Below, in pieces: positions 34,810 through 48,300 of a stretch of 64,000 nt of DNA (its first letter is position 1; every line of letters begins with the position of its first letter). Where the stretch lies: positions 27,340,782 to 27,404,781 of the forward strand of contig NC_049979.1 of the NCBI RefSeq assembly GCF_000003815.2. Reading direction: 5' to 3'. A model generated the notes under the pieces. That model was not told where the DNA came from, did not search any database, and was given only the letters and a program-made list of their open reading frames with translations. The DNA is from Branchiostoma floridae (Eukaryota; Chordata; Leptocardii; Amphioxiformes; Branchiostomatidae). A program made the translations under genes and the position numbers.

Positions 34810-36680
34810 TCTGTCAATCTTTCTCTGCTGCATAAAGGTCAATTTGATACCAGCAACATACTGCACTCTTGTGTTGAATGCCAATGCAATGCAAAGCAAT
34901 GCCAATGCAATGGTTTCTCGTATTTTTACAGAGGAATTTTGCCGACACTCTTCTGTACTGTACTCTACTGTTACAGTAGAGAAACTTTGAATTTAAGTTG
35001 CTTTTTGAGACACAAAAGGGATTAGAAAACAGATGCTAAAGTCGCAGAATATTTGAATGTCAAAGTCAAGATAATGGTGTAAAGGAACAATTAATGTTCT
35101 GTTGTATACCCTGTCTGTTTAGTGACCTTTAGTCATTTGATCTCTTAGACTTCATAATAAAGGCAACTTTTTAGCCAAACTTTCTTTTTTGCATGCTCAC
35201 ATCAGTTTTGGGGTTCCCATAGAATGTCATCTATTATAGAAGTTGTGGACAAATATGACAAAAATGTAATAACTAAGCCATGCAAGTGTTCAAATTTTCC
35301 ACATCTAGGTACTTTTATTTTCATTTGACTTTATGTTTCAACCTTTTGTATATTCTTGTCTCATTTCCCATTTCACCACTTCAGTTCTGAATTAACTTTT
35401 TGGACAAAAATGTATTTGAGTCCTTGTCTCACTTCAGACTGAGCTAGTGGTATGTTATGAATATGGTCGTGGTTAAGCAATATGTTATGACGCAAAGAAT
35501 TTCCTATGGTTTTCCTCAAGCTCATTGTTTCACTGTTCAATTCCCAGTCTTGAAGTCCTTCTACAGCTACCAAAAACGAACAAGAAACAGCTATGACTTC
35601 AAATACAAGAGTTACCAACCTAGGATTGATGTGTTCAAAAATTCGTATTTTCCCAGAACTATCGTAGAGTAGAATTTGTTATCACCAAGCACAGTACGGG
35701 CATCTTCTCTGAATAGCTTCAAAGAACGCTTGCAGATAGATGTACAAAAGTTAGGTGTGACGGGTCGTTCGGTGTAATATAACCAGCTGCTGCCGCGCCG
35801 CGTGCCTGCGAAGCTGGTGTGTTACGCCGAACGGCGGTTATACCGGCTATATAGATACAGATACAGCTAATAAGTATCTAATACCAGCTCAAAAACGAGC
35901 TACAGCTTCTTTCTTCAGACTGCCAAAGACAAACTACTAGTATTATAAAACTCTCTCGATGACAACTGTTTTCCTCCTGTATACAGTCTTCTTACAACTG
36001 TTCACTGCTATCTTCTAGCAATATAATTTTCATCATCCATCAATTGAGGCTTTGCACTCCACACTCAACAGGTCCGTTTTAAAAAAAATACCTCAAGAAC
36101 TTTACCCGTGTTCGAAGCCAGTATGGTAATTTTTGATGAAGTAAGTTTTAAATTACAGCCTGCAGACTATTTGTCAGTGTCTCTGTAATGTTATCTTATT
36201 ATTCGGGATAAATCTATAGAGGAAAAGGCTGTCTATTGAGGATCAAGTATTAAAAGAGCAACATGCTTTTAAGAAGCCCTCTTCTCAATAAACACAAAAA
36301 TTCATACCATTTCATGGGGTATTAAGACCCACACTTCAACCAAGGTTCAGCAGACGTCATACATGTATACACCAAACTAATAATTGCTTTCAGTAAATCA
36401 TAATTATTTCTATTTAGATGATAATTAGTTATAGTTTCATGCAACCTTATGTTTAGTGAGATGATAATTGTCTACACATGTGTACGTCTGTTTTGTGTAT
36501 TTAGATATTGCTTATGGATATTTTTATCAATTTTGCGCGAGGATAGTAAAACTGGTACTTTGTACAATAAACTGGTAGATTGAACGTGTCTACACGAAAG
36601 GCTATGTCGAGTCAATGTTAAGGATAGCATATTTCTATTGATATCTCAAGTCTAACTATGATAAGATAAATATAAGGATT
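34810..36680. other. Intergenic, no gene recognised
   Basis: AT-rich. The only structure seen is a small inverted repeat at about 35764-35836 (GGTCGTTCGGTGTAAT / GTTACGCCGAACGGC). Confidence 0.4.
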
Positions 36681-36689
36681 CGGTCACAG

Positions 36690-36871
36690 AGGTCGTGCGA
36701 TCGTCGTGCGATTTTGATGCCATAGGATTTTAAAGTAGACAGAACCACCCACCGCCATGGATCCAAAACAATAGTTTGTGTACCAGGGCAGTTGAACTTT
36801 GCAGGAGGTAGATGTTAATATTTTAATTTGTGCTCAAAAATGTTAGCGATCGTACGACGATCGCACGACCT
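36690..36871. mobile_element. Short MITE with AGGTCGTGCGATCGTCGTGC ends
   Basis: Left end AGGTCGTGCGATCGTCGTGC at 36690 and right end ATCGTACGACGATCGCACGA ending at 36871 are inverted. Superfamily not assigned; no clear target duplication. Confidence 0.75.
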
Positions 36872-37745
36872 AAAGAGATGTAGATTTAGAAAAAGATGAA
36901 GGGACCGCAAAATATATCTAATTCTATTTTTACCCACAACAACACAGCCTCAGTTTATTGGGAGTAATCGAAAAATACTCTATAGATATGTTTTATATTT
37001 GCATTGGATGATGGCTGTTTTTTTTTAATTGATAATGATTGTCGACAACTCGGCCACCAATGACTTTACAGTGGCATCGGACAGACTACCACTGAATAAT
37101 CAACTCAATGGACAGACAATTGGCGATACATATGCATAATGAGGACCCATGTTAAACTGGTTCATCCGGATATGTATTTCCCATTTCGTGACTAAGATAC
37201 TGGTCATATCACCCACTTGGCTGTGTGAAGCAGGTAGGTCTTCTCAATTTACTCATAGATGTTTCTTTCATTCGCAGTTTTCTCGATCACTTTCTTCTTA
37301 CAGTACTCTAGTTTGAGACAATAGGAAAAGCTCTTATGTTTTATACGTCGATGTAGGTTAGACATCCAGGTAATAAGAAACGCTAAAAAGTAGTTACTCG
37401 AGCAACTCAAACCATATCCAGTTGCTTGAGTAACTTTTTGGCGTATCTTATGTTGTATGTTGTGTCGCTACAATTGAACGTTGGCTATGAAAGTTTATCA
37501 CCATGATCGTATTTCGTACTATATATTTGAGTGCCGTTAATCTTTTGACCATACAATATTGCAATGTCAATTTAAAATACGTCAAAGAGACAGATGGATA
37601 TCATTCGAAGTTTTTTTTTCTCGATCGCATTTTTCTTACTCTAGTTTGAGACAACAGGAAGAAACTCTTTTCGAGTGGTTGTAACAACTCTGGGTCCGAA
37701 AACAGATTGATGCCGTATATGACAGACTACTCCACATTGTCCTTA

Positions 37746-37930
37746 ACCTGGAATCCAGTCAACTGCTGGCTCGACCTTATACCGTAGTTAGTGCAGGCTC
37801 TCTACGGGGCCAGGGAAGCTCCCAGCCGCCGGGGTAATCGGCCACACCCGGTAGGATTTTCACGCGGTTAGACTTCAGCCCAGGGGGATAATTTTCCGTA
37901 GCCTCTACCAGGCTCCGTGGTTCGGTGGTC
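37746..37930. mobile_element. Half copy of the TAACCTGG fold-back element
   Basis: Matches the left arm of the element at 54276-54592 (AACCTGGAATCCAGTC, AGCCGCCGGGGTAA, ACACCCGGTAGGATTTTCAC, GCGGTTAGACTT). The second arm is mostly missing. Confidence 0.75.
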
Positions 37931-38114
37931 TAATTGTAGAAATTGGTCAAATAGAGTCAATACAGTAGAAGCCAGTTAATTGCACAACGGATTAACGCAC
38001 ACTTCTGTTAACTGCACGGAATCCCCAAATCCCAAACCGGTGCTGTCCAGCTAGATACTTCGCATTATTGCACCAGCCGGATATTGCACAAATGCAGTGC
38101 AATAGCCGTGCATA

Positions 38115-38214
38115 NNNNNNNNNNNNNNNNNNNNNNNNNNNNNNNNNNNNNNNNNNNNNNNNNNNNNNNNNNNNNNNNNNNNNNNNNNNNNNNNNNNNNN
38201 NNNNNNNNNNNNNN
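38115..38214. other. Assembly gap (100 N)
   Basis: Round-number run of N, typical of a scaffold gap of unknown size. The missing N-terminal exon of the N-acetylgalactosaminyltransferase gene could be in or near it. Confidence 0.99.
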
Positions 38215-38259
38215 ACTGCGTTTCTGCTGGGATGGTAAGACCATCATATGACTTTAAAC

Positions 38260-38660
38260 GTAATCTCCAAGCAGATTCCTCCGGTAACATAAGCTGGGGA
38301 AGGACTCCCCACTGCACTTGCGTCCCGTCGCATCGTGCTCCGTCGGACGTTTTGCTGTTGTTTTCCTTCAGTACGTAGTCAGTTATTGACACCAAAGAAA
38401 CAAAAAAAAGATCCCCAAATGTCACAGAAAACACAATGAACTCTTGCAGCCGACCGAGACGGGATCCCTGGCCCCGCACGCCCGGAGTAATTAGCACCTT
38501 CTTCCTAACGCAGTTTGATTGCCTGATAATTGCCTTTGACCAGTGCGTTCTGTTGCAGATTCCGCGGTGGCCAATTTTACCCCTCTGCCGGCTGAAGTCC
38601 TTCCCCAGCTTATGTTACTGTTTTATGCCACCGGAGGAATCTGCTTGGAGATTATTTAAA
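38260..38660. mobile_element. Inverted-repeat element with AATCTCCAAGCAGATT ends
   Basis: GTAATCTCCAAGCAGATTCC...CCCCAGCTTATG-type arms: AATCTCCAAGCAGATTCCTC near 38262 and GAGGAATCTGCTTGGAGATT near 38634, plus the inner pair AGCTGGGGAAGGACT and AGTCCTTCCCCAGCT. Its ends match the nested element at 53228-53635. Confidence 0.75.
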
Positions 38661-38929
38661 CGATTCATACGTTAAGGTGCACTTTCACTGCACTTGCGTC
38701 ACGCTTGTGTCACTGCGGGGTTCGTTCACTGTGTCACTGTTTTGTTATTTTCTCCGAATTTTTATAATTTAGACATTGTGTATTAAGGCATGACTTACAA
38801 GACAACAAAATGCACAAAAAAGTAAGAAAATTCGCTCTTTATTTTTGAGATTCGTTGAGAATCTTTCGAACACCGCAGTGACGCAAGCTTGACGCAAATG
38901 CAGTGAGAGCGCACCTTAAGTGTAGGGAA

Positions 38930-39190
38930 TGGTAATAGATGAGTCGAAGGGGTTGCCTTTGGACTTCATGCTTTGGGCCATCTTGATTCGATTATGTATG
39001 TGGATGATATCCGAGCGCTCATCCATTTTCGTCCGTTTCCAAAAAAACACGCCGCAAATTGCCAGAAAGCAGCAGCAAATACATGCTGTAAATTTAAAAA
39101 AAACACGGATACTTATATAACGTAGAATGCAATTTCAAAGTCAAAGAAGTAAGACAAAAAATGACGAATCTACTGCTCTGTATACCGTGC
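38930..39190. repeat. Dispersed repeat family C, copy 2
   Basis: Shares CATTTTCGTCCGTTTCCAA, AGCAGCAGCAAA and TTTCAAAGTCAAAGAAG with stretches near 11290 and 51250. It lies upstream of the first identified exon of the GalNAc-transferase gene. Confidence 0.5.
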
Positions 39191-39380
39191 TCTGTGTACT
39201 GTTTTCTGTTCAACCTTCTAGACCAGAGTCGTTTTAGAACCCTTGTCTTAGATCAATTTGTATTAGACGCCTTGTTACTTCCGAGAATAGTTTCATCAGG
39301 TTGGTAGAATATAGTAGGATGAAGGAGAATTCTTATTACACAATCATGTCCACTGTTTAACGTTTGTCCATGATTCGCAG

Positions 39381-42300
39381 CATTTTCACCTATCTGAGTT
39401 CCACACCTGATGGCGTGGCTTCTCCAAAGACTTTAGCAAAGTTGGCATCCACCGAACAGCTCCAACTTCCTGCTGGTTACGAAGTAAAGACAATCCTTCG
39501 GCCTATCCAGCAACCAATGGGAAATGAGAGATCTCCGAAAATCATATTTGATGTTGAGGTTCAGAGGTATGGACGTCTCATCATTTCATTACTTTTGACA
39601 AGAAGCTAAAGTTATGTCTTTTTGTAAGCCCGGGATGGCCATGGGACTCAACTCTCACAGTTGAGGTCACTGTACGGTGCACACCCCAGTTTATTTGGGG
39701 TCTCAAATCGAGAGGTCGTCTCTTCAAGAAAATAAATCTAAAGCAGAAAAGCCGTATATTGGAATGAAGGGTATCACTCCAGCTTTAAGAACAGCCGGGT
39801 TCCAGTTTCTTCATTCTCTCTACTTTTCGTAATATTTGTGGGGAGAAAAGTTTTTTCACGTAAAAAAGTATGCAAAAAAGGGGAATTTTGACGTGGAAAT
39901 AAACCCATCACCTATATTTTAGTCGTGAAAATGACTGATATTGTCGGAAGGAGAATACATCTAAGATTAATCAAGCAAAAAAATAAAAAAATAAAATCGT
40001 AACACTGAAATTTTTGCAATAACCCGACGCGCGAGGCATAGCAACACCGTGCTCACAGACCGCATATGGACGGGGAATCTGGGTCAATAGGAGAATCACT
40101 TCCAACGCGTAGACATACAAGGAAGTGAACTCGGGCTCAAAACCAATTTACACCAAAAACACATCACTTCTTACGCTTTTTAGCCACGTAAGTACCAAAT
40201 GCCACTTCGCAGCAGATTATGAGAAATTTGAACTCAAACACGGACCCTCGAGACCCTTTCGTCACATTTTTGTCGCGCACTCGCGGAAGAATTGGTGTGT
40301 GCACCGTGTAAGGCTTAGGTCCCAATTCCACCGATGCCCGTCGGGGATGTAGACCCGGCCGGGCCCCGAAGCCACAAATTTGTCCCGGTGGACTGCCGGA
40401 TACCGAGGGGCACCCCTCGGTGTTCCCCACGGGTAGGTCACGGCGTCTAGTTGTTACTGGGTCCCGGGTTCATTTTAAGTCCGAATTAGATTCAACCAGG
40501 TGTCCGACCGGGATCCATTAAGTGTTCCACGGGGCCACGTAGGGGTCATACTCGGAAGTGCCGAAATAGCCCGTAAACTGCCCGGCAGGACCCCTTTTCC
40601 TTACTGGGGGTCTATAGATGGCAAGGCACACGAGTCTCCGGTGGCCTTTTGGATACTGCATGGGTCAGCCCTATTGATATTGCCTTGTCACTAGATCTGC
40701 TTGGCGGTCAGTCCAGGGTCAGGACATCTCGATCGAAGCTGCACCGTCTTTCGGAAGGGACGTAAATGTTTGCGGAGGTGCCTTGAGCACGATAAAATCC
40801 CTGTAGAAATATATCCTGCTACTTACATGTAAACTTGAGTATGGAAACTTGTTGACCGATGTACCACTAGGAACTACAAGTGTTTAACAGCAACAACAAA
40901 TTGTTCGCACGTGGATTAACAACATAACTCGCGAGAAGGTATGCTTGAGTGTACACGCCGGCTTTTGATAATACTGCAGGGGCGTTTCAGCTATATATTT
41001 TGAATCAAGATGAGTCAGGATTTTCAGAATCTTTTTACCCGTAGGTGATGTTGACGAAGACCAGCCTGATCATGCAAATTAGGACACGGTTTGCATAATC
41101 TATGTATCTCTTTTTTCCCTTTTCACAGCTCTATTCAGAAGCAGCCTTGTGACTGTCAGTTCCGCTGGCATCGCCAGTTTTACCCCGCCGAGGAGTGGGC
41201 TGAACGGGAAAAACAACAGAAGGCAAGCTTACAGCGAAACGAACGACGGTAAGAATTCGGTTTATATCTCAACACCTTTCTCACGCGGCGGCCATGATAG
41301 ATCGAAAACGAGTTCAATGTGGCAAACAAAAGGCTGTCCATCATAATTAGCAGTTCGACCAATGGTAGCCTGCCAATTAGGAAATCGACCAATAAGTGAA
41401 TGGCTGCAAATTCGTTAAAAATTTGCATTATTATGTTGTTATTTTGCATCTCTTAAGGGAGCATGGGGTCAGTCTACACTACTCTAAATTGCTACATCTT
41501 TCGGTGCATAACACTTCTTGTAAAAATTGAAGACGAATAAATCTTTACTTCTGGATACTACTTCTTGTAGTATTTATTATTCTATCTTATATCATGAAAA
41601 TTTGTGTGGTTTGGGGGAAAACTAAATGGGACCTGATTTTAGAAATAAGTTTGCCTCATTGACCTCTTCTTCGATCTATCATGGCCGCCGCGTGAGAAAG
41701 GTGTATAGGCAAGTTGAATGATAATAGATAACGATGCATGGAGGCACATTCTTTCAGTCGTACCTTTTAAAAATCAATTTTCTCAACTATGTAAGCGTAA
41801 ACCAATGAATCTTTGTTTTTCACTTGTCACTTGTATAGAAGTGACACTAGAGAGGCAGCCATGACTATAGTTGCAGAAGTGAAACTTGTTGGATAAGTGC
41901 CACCAATATGGAAGCTACAGAAAACAAAGTTGCTAGCTTGTTAAGTGATACCAATGTACCACACTAGTATCATTTTTACTACATAGTTCAGTTCTTTAAT
42001 GCAGTGGATGAATACCTTCAATGTTAGTTGCGAAACCACGTTTTGTCACTACAAATCTTGTTACGACGTTTATGGTGTTTGGAAATTTAGCCATCTTGTT
42101 AATTTACCCATCTTATTTTTTTCGCGCTATCTCATTATTTTTGCACTCTGTATAGGATGTCACCCATAAAATTTACTTCCCTGCTTCCCTTTTAACAAAC
42201 GGAACCGCAACATTACACCATTGACTTATTGACCAAAATGGATTGAACATTTGTGTGCAAACGTGTATGTTGCAAATCTATCTTATTGATATATGATTAG

Positions 42301-45300
42301 CACTAAAGCTAAAACTATTGGATCGGATGCATGCAGTTTCTCGATTTTTTGTCCAATATTCCGTAGTTGAATTTTTATGATACATGGGATTTGGTGTTTC
42401 AGGAAAATGGACTTGAAATATGTGCACAACCAGGTAAACGGCCTCCTGCCAATCAGCTACCCTGCACACGGAGTCTTCGTCAGACCTCTTCAGGCAACAA
42501 AGCTGACAGGTGGGAATCACTAAATCAATTAGCAGTTTAACCAATGAGAGAACGGCTATTAGCGTTTCAACCAATGAGTGAGTTCCCTTGTGTCCGTCAA
42601 ATATTTGCATTTCTATATTTTGACGAAGATGGGTGGGACCATAGGATCGGTCTATTGCAACTTACTGTCCATCACATGTGTAATTAGCAGTTTAACCAAT
42701 GAGAAAACGGTATACGTAATTAGCGTTTAGACCAATGAGTGAGTTACCCTGTGTCCGTCAAATATTTGCATTTCTACGTGTTGACTGAGATGGGCGGGGC
42801 CATGGGATCGGTCCATTGCAACTTGCTGTCCATCACAATTACATACATAGCAGTTTAACCAATGAGAGAATGGCAATTAGCGTTTAGACCAATGAGTGAG
42901 TTACCCGGTGTCCGTCAAATATTTGAATTTTTACGTATTGACTGAGATAGGCGGAACCTTGGGTCGGTCTATTGCAACAAAGGTCATGTTGGTTTGACTA
43001 TGATTGACATCTTTTGCAAACCCCAAGGATGATGCGAAAGTGCGAAAAAAGGTGCCTTCATCATGGAATGCAAATGATTAGGAAAGTTTGGTAAATGACT
43101 AAATATAATCACACATATTATGGCATTGATGTGATATATATGTTACAACAATAGGACTGACACATCAAACCATAATTCATTACCTTGTCACAATGTAACA
43201 ATTTATTTCAGGACTTATTCGGGCATGCTGCCTCATTTTAATATGTGTCTTTTTTTCTGTGTATTTTCAAAATTCTAGGCATTCGTATTGAGTGGTTTGA
43301 CAGTGACGATATCACATCCTCCACTGTCTTAAAGGTACGTGAATTTTGTTTCTTGAAACTATATATCAACAAGCGACAGTATAATTCTGGACGAACACTT
43401 CAATTCCGGCAAACCTTAATTCATTCTAAAATAGATTAACCAGATTAAATTATATTTGTATTGTTTGTTTGTTTGTTTGTTTATTAGGAATCTCCATTAG
43501 TTACATTGAACTATTCTTCCTGGAGTCCTCTACACACAATCGAATAAAATACATAACAACAAATTATACAGATAATGTTGATCAGACAACTAGCATAAAT
43601 CAATCATTAACATTCTTAACTATATCATATTATGCAATACATAAAAATACTCCTAACGCCAATCAATCAATTCATCATCATCCTCATTCAATTTGCACGT
43701 TGTGTAGGTATGATATATCAAAGGATGATGAATACATAGGTTGCAATTAGATGTCTTCCTGCAGACCTTTCTTCGTAGAGACATCTAATTGCAATCTACG
43801 TATTCACTATCATTTGATATATAATACCTACAAATATTAATTCATCTGGTCAATATATTTTGAAATTATTAAGGTTTTCCGGAATTAGAGTGTTTGTCCG
43901 GAATTATACTGTCGCCTGTTTATTGTTTTCTGAAAGATTCCTGTCTGGTATATTCAAACTGCATATTGCAGTGACGTGCGCGTTGATAGTGTCTGCCTCG
44001 ATCTTTGACGTCTTTCAAAGAAGGTATAAAAACCAATAAGAAATCATATAATCAATATTGATCATTTGGTCGTTCTTAAAGATTTAAATTAAAAAATGTT
44101 CATTTTTATGTATTGACCCTATCACTGTGCATGTATGGACAATGGTAGTAACATTTTGTTCCACTTACTTTCTTTCTAAATCCTTATCTAGATATTGTCC
44201 CTGACCGCACCGAAACGATCTGAAAAAAATAATGTTCTTCTTCTTCGACAGCACATTTATTCTTAGTACTAGTGCCTGGTGTTCTTAGATTGTTTTATAG
44301 CCTTTATCTTTAGAAACTGAGCATTTTTTCTTGGCATTTTCGAAGGTTCATCTCCGAGCAAGGAAAGGCGTCTTTAACTTGCTCGGCAGAGTCGAAGACG
44401 TCTCGGTGGAAGGGTCTGAAACCAGCCGCATGACTATTCTCACAACCAACCCGTCTCAGCTGAATCTACAACTCCAACACATCGTCTACCAGAATATTGA
44501 GTTTGATTCCAATACGGTTGACTTGGGTATGTTTGTTTTGATTGATTAATAAACTAGAGTTCCACGACCCCATACCTTCGCCAAATAAGCCTAACTTTCT
44601 TTACAACTGCTGTATTAATTGTGTTTGTCATTGATGCAAATAAGGTTCTCATTTGCATAAATTACATCAGCTGATCATCTCCTCCACCAGACAGCAGACG
44701 TCTTTTAAGAAAGAAGGCTTTTATCGCATTTTCTGCTAACTTATGCAAATGTCATTTACCACAATGAAATAATAGCATTTTCTCATTAATTATGCAAATT
44801 AGGACTTTATTTTGCATAATAAACATCAATCAATATTCCTGTCCTTCTCAGTTACAAATGTTACATGTTGAAATGGTCCCATAATGGAACTGAGCGAATT
44901 TACCAAATTTCCTAATTAATTATTCAAATTAGATACAAATTTGCATAATTATTATGTCATTATCTGTAGCATAACGTCAGACATCTACATACCAAAAATC
45001 ATGACAATCCGTCAATCCTTTCTTGAGTTATTCCCTTTTAAAGTCTGACATTAAACCTGTCCTGCAGTTCCAAAACAAGCCGCTAAGGGGTCCAAACTTA
45101 CACCATTTACTCTCGGCATCAAGAGCTGTCTACCACAGCCGCAGCATGTTCAGAACTTGAGATATCAAACCAGGAAGTTCTGCTGCAGTCCCATTACAGG
45201 CTGCTAGGGGGCCCAAAATCTAATCGTTTCCAGGTCTCATCTAGACCTACCCACATATCAAATATCAATACAATCCATCCAGGTATTCTTGTACACAATC

Positions 45301-48300
45301 TATGTTAAGAAAGAAGACTTTAATCGCATTTTCTGATAATTTATGCAAATGAGGATTTCATTTGCATAATCAATGTTCAACGATGTTCACCTGTACATAA
45401 CTTCCAAATGCTACAAGCAAGAAGTTACTGTCATTTACCACAATGAAATTATAGCATTTTCTCAGTAATTATGCAAATTAGGTCATCATTTTGCATAATA
45501 TATATCAATAGATATTCTTCTCCTTCTCAGCTACAAATGTCACATGTTGTAATCGTCCCATAATGAAACTGAGCGTGTTTATAAAATTTCCTAATTACTT
45601 ATGCAAATTAGAGACCAATTTGCATAATTGATATGCCATTATATGAAGCATCACTTAAGCTATCTACATACCAAAAATCATGACAATCCGTCAACTCCTT
45701 CTTGAGTTATTCCCTTTCAAAGTCTGACACTAAACCTGCCCTGCAGTTCCAAAACAAGCCGCTACGGGGCCCATACCTATACCACTTACTCTTGACATCA
45801 AGAGCTATCTACCATTTAAAAATCATTGCCGCAGCATGTCCAGAACTCGAGATATCAAACCAGGAAGTTTCGCTGCAGTACCGTAAGAGGCCGCTAGGAG
45901 GCCCAGAATCTTATCGTTTTAGGTCTCAACAAGACCTACTCACATACCGTATATTGATACAATCCATTCAGGCGTTCTTGAGTTCTGGTGGTCTTCTACA
46001 GACATACATACATACATACACACGCTACCCAAAATATAACCTTCTTGGCGCTGGTAATAACTGTCATTTTACACATGTGTATGTTCATCATGGATGGGAC
46101 TCCATACACTAAGATTCAATCTCTGAATATATAGATACATGAATTTGCATACATATACAGATTGTATACATTACTCTGAGGTGCACATACATTCACATAC
46201 TGTCTTGTAAGGCCACAGCAAGTAAATTTTATGATTATCAGCGCGCGCATTAATTTTCGACTGATTTCAGAAAAAAAAAACAAGATTTTTTTCTTCTGCA
46301 GGGATGGTCAACATGGCGATAAAGTACCAAAATGATATATTGTGTTGTAGCCTAATAATTGTACTTGTAGAAGTGACACTTGCGAGGTACCCAGGACTGT
46401 AGTTGTAGAAATGAAACTTATTGGATAGTTGTAAAAGTGACACCAATATGGAAGCTATGAGTGTGGATACCAACTTTGTTGGTGATGTCAGTCTACCACA
46501 CTAGTGTCACTTTTACCACACCAGTACATGTCTTAAATACAGGAATGAATGCATCGTTGGCTCTGTTACCATGCTTTGTCCTTTAGTTCTTTTTACATCA
46601 GTCATCATAACTTTACGGTGCCTATTTTCGAAAATGTAGCCATCTTGTTTTTTTTTCACCCATCTTGTTTTTTTTTTCGCCCTATCGCACTATTTTCGCA
46701 GTCTGCAGAGGATGTCATCCATAAAATTTACTTGCTGTGGCCTAAATATCGTTTACAATGCATTACATGGATTTCTAACAATCATGAACGTTTCTAGAAT
46801 TTCAAACATACAATGTTATAAAAGAATACAGTGTCATACGCTAGGTAGATAAAAATGGTTAATCTTTTAGTTTAGAGGAAGAACCTAAGTTATTATTTTC
46901 ATAGTTCTATGCCGAATCTATTCTAACTCTGTTTTGCCGTGTGCCACGCGTGAAACGTAAAATTCAATAGACGATTCAAACACGTGAAAATGTACTGTCG
47001 ATCAGATAATGCCATTGGTCGTTGACACTTCAAGTGCAGGCATTACTAGAAGTACTTTTCCTTGTATGAACTTGCTTCACGCGAAGTACCAATGAATATT
47101 TCAGTGTCACGTGCACATCGCTCTTTGAAACAATTTTTTACTCTTCATTCTAGTCGAGCTCCACTACAAGGGATTCAACGTCACAATACCCATTCACATA
47201 CAGCAGCACAGGCTACCATGGTTGTATGAGTACGGGTCTGGTAAGTTGACACTATTTGTAACATCAACTATCATAATTCCACCAGATGCCATAATACCGC
47301 CACCTAAAAAAAAACACGTTAGTATAGAGGTCTTCCCAAGATTGTCTTAAATTAAACACCGAATGTTCTAATCTTAAATGTGATACACTTCAGATATTTA
47401 CGCGTTGAAGACAATCTTGAGAAGGCCTTTATAACATCGTTTTTTAAGGTGGTGGTATAATTATGCGAATGTATGTTACGTATTACGTAGCAGTTTTCAT
47501 TCACGCATTTACATAAAGCGTTCTTGGTCACAGAAAATGCTAATTTTATCAAGGTTAAGACTACAATTTCCATCACTACAATATAAGCTATACCATTATT
47601 AATTGCCTTCTCTGGGCGTATATTCAGTGATTTTTTAAATGGAAATACTGATTAAGTTTTCATGCATTCTTTCTGGTGATTTTAACGTCAACAACTTAGA
47701 CTTTTTTCAATTACATATGTTTCATTTCTGTACAGCTTACAAAGTATACCATGGAGTATGGTCATAGTGGTGCGTACCTAAACTCATATTCAGGTTCAGG
47801 TCCGGATTCAGGTCCAGCAGTTCAGGTTCAGGTCCGGACTTAAACCCATCATTGCATATTATGCATGTGCGCTAGAAAGTTTTCTTTTTTTGAGGGGGAG
47901 GGGGGATGGTGCATATAAAATTGCATGTTAGCAAGAATTGAAATGCAATGTGAAAACTACATGCTAATTATACACAGCCAGTGTAAACACGAAATGTTGT
48001 TTTGTCTTTTTCCAGTGCAAATTTCACTGTCTATGGAAGGTTTTAGATGGTTTAGAACAAAAAAAGGGAATATAAGTGACAGATAGCTTTTTGCAAGTCC
48101 GGACTTGGCTCTAGACATTTAGGTTTTTTTGGGGGGGACTTGGACCTAAACATTTTTAGGTCCAATTCCAAGTCCGGGCTTTAGGTACGCACCACTAAGT
48201 ATGGATGACTACAAGAAAGATATAACTTGCTATGAGTGAAATTGTTAAAATACGAGTTTCCTAAACATCTTTTTGTCAAACAAATGGGATGGTGCATAAT

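Noticed and set aside
38436-38675. Plus-strand frame considered as the missing anchor exon of the GalNAc-transferase
   Set aside because: It lies across the right arm of an inverted-repeat element, and no suitable phase-2 donor follows.
38929-39120. 63-residue frame with a hydrophobic stretch, also considered as the anchor exon
   Set aside because: The sequence belongs to a dispersed repeat seen near 11290 and 51250, and no phase-2 donor fits.
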